Of a stretch of DNA of 42,364 nt, positions 17,343 through 25,592 are shown piece by piece (the first letter of the stretch is position 1; the number at the start of each line of letters is the position of its first letter). Made by a program: the position numbers and the translations under genes. The notes beneath the pieces are model-generated. The model did not search any database, was not told the origin of the DNA, and saw only the letters and a program-made list of their open reading frames with translations. Location: positions 1 to 42,364 of the forward strand of contig JAKPMS010000177.1 of assembly GCA_029548805.1 (NCBI GenBank), given 5' to 3'. The stretch comes from Spirochaetota bacterium. GTDB taxonomy: Bacteria; Spirochaetota; Spirochaetia; Treponematales; UBA12059.

Positions 17343-19586
17343 ATGGAAGAAAGCAGCCTGGAGCATACAGAAAGCAATATGTATTACAAGCAGCGTTACG
17401 AGGAGCTTGTACATGCCTTGCCGGATATTGTATACGAATTGAATCCTGATGGCGTAATCACATTTATAAGCGAATCGGTTTTTTTGATAGGCTATACTCC
17501 GGATGAGCTTGTAGGAAAGCATTTTTCGGTAATGCTGGATGAAGATGATGCCGCAATTGTGGACAGGGACAAGGTTCTGCAAGAGTATGCCGGCCTTAAA
17601 ACGGGAGACGGAATAAGTCCGAAGCTGTTTAACGAACGGCGGGGTATTGCCAGGCGGACCTGGGACCTTGAAGTAAAAATCAAAAGGAAACCCGGAAAAA
17701 GATACAATACAGAAGAGTTTATAGGTTCTGTTACAGCCTACGGGGAAATATCCGCAGCTGGCTCTTACAGCAGGGACGAAAAAAGAATTTTCCGGGGAAC
17801 TGTCGGTATTATAAGGGATGTAACACTAAAGCGAAAATCAGAAGAAATGCTCAGAAAACTGTACCAGGCGGTTGACCAAATTCCTGTGGGAGTTTTCATT
17901 CTTGATCACGGATTGCTTGTAAACTATGTAAACCCCGCGTTTTTTCTTTATAGCGGTTTTTCGCCCGCTGATATCATTGGCAAAGACCTGTTTGCCTTGC
18001 TGGACATTCCTGATAAAAAGTCCTCCGTAATGAAATCCATGCTATATGCCGGCTTTGACAGTCATGAGCTTATTAACATAAACACAAAGTCAGGAACCCG
18101 GCTGTGGATGGATTTTTCCCTGTATCCTGTACGCAGCCTTTCGAGTGTCATTACCCATGCCATAGTTGTTGCGGACAACATAAATTCCAGAATAGTCATG
18201 GAAGAGGCTTTGGACAAGGCCAATGCGGATAGACTGAAGGCGGAACAGGAAAAGGCCTGTTTTTTGGACAGTATCAGCAGGGATTTAAAAACACCGTTAT
18301 TAAATATTATTAACTCTGCCAGCTTGCTGCAAACAGACAGGGCCGACAAAATTGCAGATGACATAAACAGCAATGCCAATGCATTGATGGATGTGTTTAA
18401 GGGTATGCTGGATTATATCATAGCAGAAAACCGGCCTGGCGGAATAACTGAACCGGAATTTTCTTTTGCCAGTTTTATGAAAGAAGCATGCGGCCCTTAT
18501 ACACGGGCTGCGGAAAAAAAGGGCATGGCCTTTAATCCGGGTGCATTTCCTGATGTAGAACTTAAGACTGAGCCGGAACGCCTAAGGCGCATTCTGGAAA
18601 TAGTGCTGGACGAAGCTTTCAGGCTGGCTGACGGCAATTCCGTCCAGCTTGTATCGTTTTTGAAAAAACAGAACGGAAAAACGGCCGGTTTGGAAATAAA
18701 AGTAAGCGCATTGTTCGGATACAATGCCCTGGAAGACAAATTGGCAAATGCTGGACTGTCTTTGGCCAAACGTATTCTGGAAAGCAGGGGCGGGAGTTTG
18801 AAGCTGGATGACAGCGTGATGGACGAAAAAGCTATTGTCATTACACTTCCTCCGGATATGATTTCCGGCAGCAAGGATGAGCACTTTTACGAAACTGATA
18901 CAGAAAAGGAAGTATGTGAAAGATACAGCCTGCTTCTTGTGGATGACAATGAAGTATACCTTGAATACATCCGAACCCTTTTGGAGAACCTGGGTTATCA
19001 GGTTTATAGCGCCATTGGTGCGGCTGAAGCCCTAAAATTGCTGGAAACACATATAATTGATGTTGCTCTCCTTGACCTTCTTATGCCCGGCTATTCCGGC
19101 TTGGAGCTTGCAAAAGTGATGCGCAGCTACCATGGCATAAAATATTCTCCAAAAATGCCAATTTTTGCGCTAAGCGCCATGGAAAACCTTAAAAACCTTG
19201 ATGGCGGCGTTTTTGACGAGGTGTTTGACAAGCCTTTTGACATAAACAAGTTGTCCGGAACCATTTTATCCTATATGGAAAAGCTGGAGAGTCAGGCAAT
19301 AGCCTCCATAAGCAATATGGCCGGCGGAAATTCGGAGCTTATCGCCAAAACCAGACTGGAAGCCCAAACATCTTTGTCAGTTTTGGAAATAGCTTTAAAA
19401 AGCTCCAACATTATAAGAATCGATATTAAAAATGAAGCCATCAGATTAAAAAAGCTCTTGGTTTTGTTTGCAAACCATTATATGACAAATTTGGCAAGCA
19501 TGTTTATTGAGCATTATTCCATTGACAACAGAAAGATGCTGTTGAACATTTTGGCCAGATTGAACATGATACTTGCTAAATTTTAA
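17343..19586 (+). CDS. PAS-PAS-degenerate histidine kinase-receiver hybrid protein
   Basis: Two PAS domains (LPDIVYELNPDGVITFIS; IPVGVFILDHGLLVNYVNPAF), H-box-like SISRDLKTPL, receiver LLLVDDNEVYL...ALLDLLMPGYSG...FDKPFD. Confidence 0.88.
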   Translation: MEESSLEHTESNMYYKQRYEELVHALPDIVYELNPDGVITFISESVFLIGYTPDELVGKHFSVMLDEDDAAIVDRDKVLQEYAGLKTGDGISPKLFNERRGIARRTWDLEVKIKRKPGKRYNTEEFIGSVTAYGEISAAGSYSRDEKRIFRGTVGIIRDVTLKRKSEEMLRKLYQAVDQIPVGVFILDHGLLVNYVNPAFFLYSGFSPADIIGKDLFALLDIPDKKSSVMKSMLYAGFDSHELININTKSGTRLWMDFSLYPVRSLSSVITHAIVVADNINSRIVMEEALDKANADRLKAEQEKACFLDSISRDLKTPLLNIINSASLLQTDRADKIADDINSNANALMDVFKGMLDYIIAENRPGGITEPEFSFASFMKEACGPYTRAAEKKGMAFNPGAFPDVELKTEPERLRRILEIVLDEAFRLADGNSVQLVSFLKKQNGKTAGLEIKVSALFGYNALEDKLANAGLSLAKRILESRGGSLKLDDSVMDEKAIVITLPPDMISGSKDEHFYETDTEKEVCERYSLLLVDDNEVYLEYIRTLLENLGYQVYSAIGAAEALKLLETHIIDVALLDLLMPGYSGLELAKVMRSYHGIKYSPKMPIFALSAMENLKNLDGGVFDEVFDKPFDINKLSGTILSYMEKLESQAIASISNMAGGNSELIAKTRLEAQTSLSVLEIALKSSNIIRIDIKNEAIRLKKLLVLFANHYMTNLASMFIEHYSIDNRKMLLNILARLNMILAKF

Positions 19587-19671
19587 AAAATTCATTGCTT
19601 GCCCATTTATACGAGATTATAATCATGTTTTACAGTTAAAACCCGAAAGGGTTGGAGTCAGGAGTAAAAAG

Positions 19672-20619
19672 GTGTTTCAGAAACAAGTTATGATGCGCCG
19701 GGTGCTGTATGCGCTTGTGCCAATTATATTGTTGGCACTTTGGCAGTACGGATTAAGATTTTTATTGATCCTGCTTACAAGCCTTGTGGTGGGTGTTTTA
19801 ACAGAATATTTGTTCAAAAAGAAAAAAGGCGGCAAGGTAAGCGAGGCTGTACTGGTCAGTTCGGTTCTTTTTGCACTGTCCATGCCGCCGGCAGCTCCTC
19901 TTTGGATAGTAGCCATTGGTATTGCTTTTGGCGTGTTCATGGCCAAGGAGGTATATGGCGGCTTTGGGCGAAATGTTTTCAATCCTGCCATAGCCGGGCG
20001 GCTGTTTGTATACATTTCCTTTGCAGGCGTGCTTGGAGCTTCCTTTTTTGTTCCTGGCGGCTTTGGCAGGAATGCCGGCAGCGCTTTTGGCGCTCTGGAC
20101 GGCATGTCCACGGCCACACCCCTGGCTTTAATGCGGGGCGGCCATAGACTGCCGTTGCTTGACTATATAAGCGGCATGCGGCCGGGTTCGTCCGGAGAAT
20201 CGGGCACAGTTCTGATACTGGCTGCCGCTGTTTATCTTGTGGCCACCAAAACAGCCCAGTGGCGCCTTGTTGTATCCACAGTACTTGGCGGCGCGGTTTT
20301 ATCCATGGTTTTGTGGTTCTCCGGAATTAAGCAGGCTCTGCCGCCGGAAGCCATGCTGGCCGGAAGCTTCCTGTTTGTTGCGGTTTTTATGTCTACAGAT
20401 CCGGTTACTGCGCCCAAAAAGCCGGCAGCACAATGGGCTTATGGCATTCTTATAGGCATAACAATAGTCATAATCAGAAGCTTCAGCCTGTTTCCCGAAG
20501 GGACCAGTTTTGCAATACTCCTTGGCAACAGCTTTGCCAGCCTTTTTGACAGAACGGTTGCATCGCGGCAGGCTGCAAAAAAGTCAGGCACAGATAGCGC
20601 AAAGGAGGTACAGAAATGA
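19672..20619 (+). CDS. nqrB: Na+-translocating NADH:quinone reductase subunit B / RnfD family
   Basis: FGRNVFNPAIAGR, DGMSTATPLAL (FMN-threonyl site), multiple TM helices, FMSTDPVTAP. Start could be GTG 19672 or ATG 19690. Confidence 0.88.
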   Translation: MFQKQVMMRRVLYALVPIILLALWQYGLRFLLILLTSLVVGVLTEYLFKKKKGGKVSEAVLVSSVLFALSMPPAAPLWIVAIGIAFGVFMAKEVYGGFGRNVFNPAIAGRLFVYISFAGVLGASFFVPGGFGRNAGSAFGALDGMSTATPLALMRGGHRLPLLDYISGMRPGSSGESGTVLILAAAVYLVATKTAQWRLVVSTVLGGAVLSMVLWFSGIKQALPPEAMLAGSFLFVAVFMSTDPVTAPKKPAAQWAYGILIGITIVIIRSFSLFPEGTSFAILLGNSFASLFDRTVASRQAAKKSGTDSAKEVQK

Positions 20620-21230
20620 AAAAGGATTCCATAGCCTATGTGGTTGTATTCACTTTTGTTATCTGTGCCGTCTTTGTAGGAGTTCTGGCCATAGCCAACG
20701 AAAGCACAAAAGCGGCTGCATCGGCCAACAAGGAGTTTGCATTGCAGTCTGCGGTGCTTGGGGCTTTTGGAATAAGCTATACCGACAAGGCCGATGCCTC
20801 AAGCAAGTATAAAAGTTCGGTAAACGAAACAGTCTCCGCCGGAGGCAGGGCATGGAAGGCCAGGCTGGACAATCAGGATTACAGCGCTGTGGAGGCTGCC
20901 GGCCCGGGCTTGTGGGGCACTATTACAGTAATTCTGGCAGCCAGCCCTGACGGAGAAAGGGTAAGGGGCATACGGCTTGTTTCCCAGAATGAAACCCCCG
21001 GCCTTGGCGGCCGTATAGAAGAAACATGGTTCCTTGGCCAGTACGAAGGAGAAAAGTCTGCAGCCGGCAAAATTGCCATGAAGGCAGGTGCCGAATCCAG
21101 CGGCAAGGCAGACCCGGACAAGGAAAACAGCCGGGTAGAGGGCATTTCCGGCGCAACAAGAACCAGCCAGGCCTTTGGTGATCTTGTGGAAAGCGCTCTA
21201 GCCAAAATTAAAGCGATGGGGGGCAAATAA
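20616..21230 (+). CDS. nqrC: Na+-translocating NADH:quinone reductase subunit C / RnfG family
   Basis: N-terminal TM helix, GLGGRIEETWFLGQY, EGISGATRTSQAF covalent-FMN motif. Confidence 0.9.
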   Translation: MKKDSIAYVVVFTFVICAVFVGVLAIANESTKAAASANKEFALQSAVLGAFGISYTDKADASSKYKSSVNETVSAGGRAWKARLDNQDYSAVEAAGPGLWGTITVILAASPDGERVRGIRLVSQNETPGLGGRIEETWFLGQYEGEKSAAGKIAMKAGAESSGKADPDKENSRVEGISGATRTSQAFGDLVESALAKIKAMGGK

Positions 21231-21871
21231 TGGCCAAAAGCAAGACAGCCGCCATACTTAAAGACAATCTGTGGACCAATAACCCTATCTTTATACAGAT
21301 ATTGGGAATTTGTTCCACCCTGGCTGTTACAAACAACCTTGTAAACACGCTTATAATGACTGTGGGTGTATCCCTTACAACCGCTTTTTCCAGCTTTACC
21401 CTTGCAGGCATACAAAAGCTTATCCCCCGCAAGGTAAGGATGATAGTGCAGGTTGTGGTAATATCCTTCTATGTAATACTAATAGACATAATTTTGCGGG
21501 CATATTTTCCGGATGCATCCAAACAGTTGGGTCCATATGTGGGCCTTATAATTACCAACTGCATTATCATGGGCAGGGCGGAGGCATTTGCCCAGGCCAA
21601 TCCTCCGGGGCTGTCCTTCTGGGACGGTCTTACCAGCGGCCTTGGGTATATGGCAGTGTTGTTGGCCATAGCCTTTGTACGCGAACTTTTGGGCTTTGGC
21701 AGCCTGTTTGGCATAAAAGTTCTTCCGGAAAGCTTTGTTCCTTGGACCATAATGATTATGGCGCCAAGCGCTTTCTTCCTTGTAGCCATGGTCATGTGGT
21801 GGGCCAAATCCGTTCAGGCAGGCAAGGCCCAGCCCAAGGCTTCTTCCAAACCCCAGGAGGCAAAAAAATGA
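21230..21871 (+). CDS. nqrD: Na+-translocating NADH:quinone reductase subunit D / RnfE family
   Basis: LWTNNPIFIQILGICSTLAVTNNLVNTLIM, LIITNCIIMGRAEAFAQANPPGLSFWDG. Confidence 0.92.
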   Translation: MAKSKTAAILKDNLWTNNPIFIQILGICSTLAVTNNLVNTLIMTVGVSLTTAFSSFTLAGIQKLIPRKVRMIVQVVVISFYVILIDIILRAYFPDASKQLGPYVGLIITNCIIMGRAEAFAQANPPGLSFWDGLTSGLGYMAVLLAIAFVRELLGFGSLFGIKVLPESFVPWTIMIMAPSAFFLVAMVMWWAKSVQAGKAQPKASSKPQEAKK

Positions 21872-22461
21872 TGCCGCTAGTAAATCCGTTTACCCTGTTT
21901 TTTGCATCCATTTTTACCAGCAACATACTTCTTTCCAACTTTCTTGGCATGTGCTCCTTTATATCCATATCCAAAGACTGGAAAAGCTCCTTTGGACTTG
22001 GAATGGCAGTTACTGTGGTAATGACAGTAACAACGCTGTTAAGCTGGCTGGTGCTTCATTACATAATAATGCCTCTTGGCCTGGATTATTTGTCATTTAT
22101 TGTATTTATTGTTGTAATAGCGGCTGTAGTACAGATACTGGAAATGATAATTGACCGGGCAAGCCCTGCCCTTTACATGAGCCTTGGCATATTTCTGCCG
22201 CTTATAACCGTAAACTGCGCCATTTTGGGTGCAATACTGTTTATGCAGATAAGAAATTACGGGCTGATGCAGTCTGTAGCCTTTGGCGCCGGTTCAGGTC
22301 TGGGCTGGTGGCTGGCCATAATGCTTCTTGCGGCAATCAGGGAAAGAATAGACAAAAACCCCGTGCCTGCCGGCCTTAAAGGTCCGGGCATCACCATGAT
22401 AACCATAGGCTTTATGGCCATGGCTTTTATCGGCTTTTCCGGCATGATAGCGGTACAGTAA
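21868..22461 (+). CDS. nqrE: Na+-translocating NADH:quinone reductase subunit E / RnfA family
   Basis: NPFTLFFASIFTSNILLSNFLGMCSFISISKDWKSSFGLG, LPLITVNCAILGAILF; ATGA overlap with nqrD. Confidence 0.92.
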   Translation: MMPLVNPFTLFFASIFTSNILLSNFLGMCSFISISKDWKSSFGLGMAVTVVMTVTTLLSWLVLHYIIMPLGLDYLSFIVFIVVIAAVVQILEMIIDRASPALYMSLGIFLPLITVNCAILGAILFMQIRNYGLMQSVAFGAGSGLGWWLAIMLLAAIRERIDKNPVPAGLKGPGITMITIGFMAMAFIGFSGMIAVQ

Positions 22462-22471
22462 GGAGGCACAG

Positions 22472-23593
22472 GTGAATCCGGTAGTTTTGGGACCTCTTGT
22501 AGTATCCGGTATATCAGCAATTCTGGCTTTTGTAATAGCAGTGGTGGACAAGTTTGTAAATGATTACGGAGAAGTGTCCATCGACATAAATCACGGAAAG
22601 AAAAGCCTTAAGGTAAGGGGCGGCTCCATGCTTTTGGGCACTCTTGCCGGCGAAAATATTTTTGTACCATCAGCTTGCGGCGGCAGGGGCTCCTGCGGAG
22701 CGTGCAAGGTAAGGGTGCTTTCAGACGTGGGGCCAATGCTGCCCACAGAAACGCCCTACATGAACCAGGAAGAAATAGCCAACAATGTGCGACTTTCATG
22801 CCAGATCAAGCTTAAAAAAGACATAGCCATAGAGCTGTCAGAAGAGATTTTCAGCGTAAAAAAATACAAAAGCAAAGTGATAAGCCACAAGGACCTCACT
22901 TATGACATAAAAGAAACCGTATTCAAACTGGATGGCGCTGATAAAATTGAGTTTAAGAGCGGCCAATATGTACAGATTGTTGTTCCTCCCTATGGCGAAA
23001 TAAAAGAGAGCGTGCAGCGGGCTTATTCCATGTCCAGCAAGCCGGGAGACCAGGACAGGGTAGAGCTGTTGACCCGACTAGTACCGGGCGGCATAGCCAC
23101 CACCTACATGCACAAGTTTATGAAGGAAGGGGACACGGTGGAGCTTGTTGGCCCATTTGGCGATTTCCATGTGCATGACACTCCTGCTACCATGGTATGC
23201 GTGGCTGGCGGTTCGGGAATGGCTCCTTTCAAAAGCATGTTCTGGGACCTGTTTACAACAGGCTCCTTCCCGGAAAAAGAAATATGGTACTTTTTTGGGG
23301 CAAGAACAACAAGAGACATGTTTTATCTTGATGAGCTTAGGGAACTCGAGAAAAAATGGCCCCGCTTCCATTTTGTGCCCGCGCTTTCCGAGCCAAAGGC
23401 GGAAGAAAACTGGCAGGGCGAAAGCGGCCTTATTACTGTAGTGCTCGAGCGCTTTATTAAAGAAAAAATTGCCAAAGACAAGGGACTTGAGGGTTATTTG
23501 TGCGGAAGCCCGGGCATGATAGACGCGTGCATTGCTGTAATGACCCACAATGGTATATCGGAGTCGGACATTTACTATGACAAATTTGCCTGA
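22472..23593 (+). CDS. nqrF: Na+-translocating NADH:quinone reductase subunit F
   Basis: N-terminal TM helix, 2Fe-2S motif SACGGRGSCGACKVRV...LSCQIKL, FAD/NAD-binding RAYSMSSKPGD and CVAGGSGMAPFKSMF, C-terminal CGSPGMIDACI. Confidence 0.95.
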   Translation: MNPVVLGPLVVSGISAILAFVIAVVDKFVNDYGEVSIDINHGKKSLKVRGGSMLLGTLAGENIFVPSACGGRGSCGACKVRVLSDVGPMLPTETPYMNQEEIANNVRLSCQIKLKKDIAIELSEEIFSVKKYKSKVISHKDLTYDIKETVFKLDGADKIEFKSGQYVQIVVPPYGEIKESVQRAYSMSSKPGDQDRVELLTRLVPGGIATTYMHKFMKEGDTVELVGPFGDFHVHDTPATMVCVAGGSGMAPFKSMFWDLFTTGSFPEKEIWYFFGARTTRDMFYLDELRELEKKWPRFHFVPALSEPKAEENWQGESGLITVVLERFIKEKIAKDKGLEGYLCGSPGMIDACIAVMTHNGISESDIYYDKFA

Positions 23594-23606
23594 GCGGAGG
23601 TAGAAA

Positions 23607-24056
23607 ATGAAAAATACCCAAGCCGAATTGGCCGCGCACGAAAGAATGAAGCCCGGCATCATTACAGCTCTTGGCTTTCTTGGGAAGGATGACAGGAGCC
23701 TTGCAGACATAATAGCGGCAGACCAGGAAGCATGGCGCCGTGCCGGAGTGGATCCAGATGATGCAGTCGCCTTTCTGGAAAAACTGCGTGACGAAGGGCA
23801 GAGAGGCCTTGGAGAGCCCATAAGTGTTGGCCGCCGCTGGGTGGTCAGTTCAGGTGACGCTCGCGGAGTTTTACCCTGCCCATACGAAGATGGCAGCTAT
23901 CATAAAAATTCCATAGAAGTCATGGATGAAAAAACCGGCAACCATATAGTTTATTCCGACCTGTCAATACATCTTTTAAAAGCTCACCGTTTCTGTCAGG
24001 GCAAGGGCAGCTTTTTCCGTCTTGACCCGGAAATTGTGGCAGCCATGATGGACTGA
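23607..24056 (+). CDS. Hypothetical protein (149 aa), last gene of the nqr cluster
   Basis: Intact ORF with GGAGG ribosome-binding site 13 nt downstream of nqrF; no family recognised. Confidence 0.75.
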   Translation: MKNTQAELAAHERMKPGIITALGFLGKDDRSLADIIAADQEAWRRAGVDPDDAVAFLEKLRDEGQRGLGEPISVGRRWVVSSGDARGVLPCPYEDGSYHKNSIEVMDEKTGNHIVYSDLSIHLLKAHRFCQGKGSFFRLDPEIVAAMMD

Positions 24057-24099
24057 CAGCTTGTTGCGCAGTTTGCGTCGCAAACTGCGCAACAAGCTG
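24057..24099. terminator. Perfect 21-bp-arm palindrome between convergent genes, likely bidirectional terminator
   Basis: CAGCTTGTTGCGCAGTTTGCG-T-CGCAAACTGCGCAACAAGCTG; arms are exact reverse complements. Confidence 0.7.
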
Positions 24100-24108
24100 T
24101 TTTGCCGC

Positions 24109-25215
24109 TTAAGCCATAGAACTGCGGCTTACGCTGGCTTTGTCAAAACTGGCCATGTCACGCATAATGCTGCATGCAACATCGGCCAGCTTCATGGCCA
24201 GAGCCGCCCCTGTGCCTTCGCCAAGACGCATGCCCATATCCAGAACAGGTTCCAGTCCTAAGTTTTTTACAGCACAGGCCTGGGCTTTTTCTACGGATTT
24301 GTGCCCTATAAAAAGGTAATCCCTTATTTTGGGCTCCAGTGCCCAGGCGCAAAGCCCTGCAGCAGTGGAAATAAGCCCGTCCAGCATTACCGGGATGCCC
24401 AGTGCTGCTGCTGCAATGGCGGCTCCGCTCATACCGGCTATTTCATATCCTCCCACCCGCTGCATGGCTTCCATAGCTGTTGCGCCATCCAGTTTGTGCA
24501 GCTCGTATACCCTGCGCAGAACCTGGCGTTTGTGTTCAAGACCTTTGTCATCCAGCCCGGTACCTCGGCCAACCAGTTCAGCTATGCTTTCAACTCCTGT
24601 TCTGCAAACAGATGCTGTAAGGAGTACGGCGGACGAGCTGTTGCCTATTCCCATTTCTCCCAGCCCAAGCATGTCTACCGGCCTTTTGGCATGGGCTTCA
24701 TAAAAGGCTTCCATGCCTCCCTTTATGGCCTGCTCAAGTTCCATGGCTGTCATGGCTTCTGCCCTGGAGCAATTTCTGGTGCCGCGCCTGACTTTTTTGT
24801 CAATTATACCAGAACTCGTTTCAGAAGAGCCTGCTTCCGAATAAACAAACTCAGCATCTACGCCCATGTCCACAACATAAAGGCCGATTCCCAGTTCCCT
24901 GCAGATTACATTTATGGCAGCACCGCCAGCCGCAAAATTGGCCACCATCTGGGCACTTACTTCTTTGGGGTAGGCTGACACGCCCTCTTCCGACAAGCCG
25001 TGGTCGGCTGCAAAGGTAAGTACAAGCTTGTTTTCCAGCTTTGGCCGGCTGGTTCCCTGTATAAGGCTTAGCTTTACAGCCAAAGCTTCCAGTTTGCCAA
25101 GCGAGCCCAAAGGCTTGGTTTTGTTGTCCATTTCGCGCCATAAGGCTGCTTCAAGGCTTCTGTCAAGCGCATTTACTTTGGGTAAAAAAGAAAATGCCGG
25201 TTTGGAATTGCCCAT
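24109..25215 (-). CDS. cobT: Nicotinate-nucleotide--dimethylbenzimidazole phosphoribosyltransferase
   Basis: NKTKPLGSLGKLEALAVKLSLIQG, TFAADHGLSEEGVSAYPKEVSAQMVANFAAGGAAINVI, GLGEMGIGNSSSAVLL. Start 25215 or 25233. Confidence 0.95.
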   Translation of the reverse strand: MGNSKPAFSFLPKVNALDRSLEAALWREMDNKTKPLGSLGKLEALAVKLSLIQGTSRPKLENKLVLTFAADHGLSEEGVSAYPKEVSAQMVANFAAGGAAINVICRELGIGLYVVDMGVDAEFVYSEAGSSETSSGIIDKKVRRGTRNCSRAEAMTAMELEQAIKGGMEAFYEAHAKRPVDMLGLGEMGIGNSSSAVLLTASVCRTGVESIAELVGRGTGLDDKGLEHKRQVLRRVYELHKLDGATAMEAMQRVGGYEIAGMSGAAIAAAALGIPVMLDGLISTAAGLCAWALEPKIRDYLFIGHKSVEKAQACAVKNLGLEPVLDMGMRLGEGTGAALAMKLADVACSIMRDMASFDKASVSRSSMA

Positions 25216-25369
25216 ACATGCTCCTTTGTGCATGGCTGGGCTGAGTGTTTATTAAAGGAATTGTTTTTGCGCATAGCCCGCCTGCAATTGTATTTGATAC
25301 CGCCAAAGAGGCATGGCAGTACCATAACGATTTCAGGCTGCTTCCAGCGGCAGACATGACAGATCAGAT

Positions 25370-25404
25370 CTGTTCAGACTTTGTCTGTTCAGACTTTGTC
25401 TGAA
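25370..25404 (-). repeat. Tandem 15-bp repeat forming TTT-loop hairpins between riboswitch and cobT
   Basis: CTGTTCAGACTTTGT x2 followed by CTGAA; TTCAGAC-TTT-GTCTGAA is a perfect 7-bp hairpin (25388-25404). Confidence 0.75.
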
Positions 25405-25407
25405 TGA

Positions 25408-25560
25408 CAAGGCAGGTCTTCTGACTTGCGGATCATACTACTAGCTGCGCCTTCCCGTCTTAATAACAGTGGCATTTTGCAGCTTTTGTCCCCGCTTACA
25501 GCAACGGCTGGCATGTCCCGGAATTGCACCGGGTTCCCTGGCACCTTGACAGCTAATTAT
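25408..25560 (-). promoter_or_regulatory. Cobalamin riboswitch upstream of cobT
   Basis: Minus strand reads GGGAACCCGGTGCAATTCCGGGACATGCC...CCGTTGCTGTAAGCGG...GCCACTG...GGGAAGGCGC...GATCCGCAAGTCAGAAGACCTGCC, matching the cobalamin element with its B12 box. Confidence 0.93.
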
Positions 25561-25592
25561 TACTATAAAATTGCAGCTTTGTAAACGCTTGC

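Noticed and set aside
21310-21867. Long 5' extension of the 383-aa ORF that contains nqrE
   Set aside because: The extension overlaps nqrD in another frame. The nqrE start is at 21868 with GGAGG upstream and an ATGA overlap.
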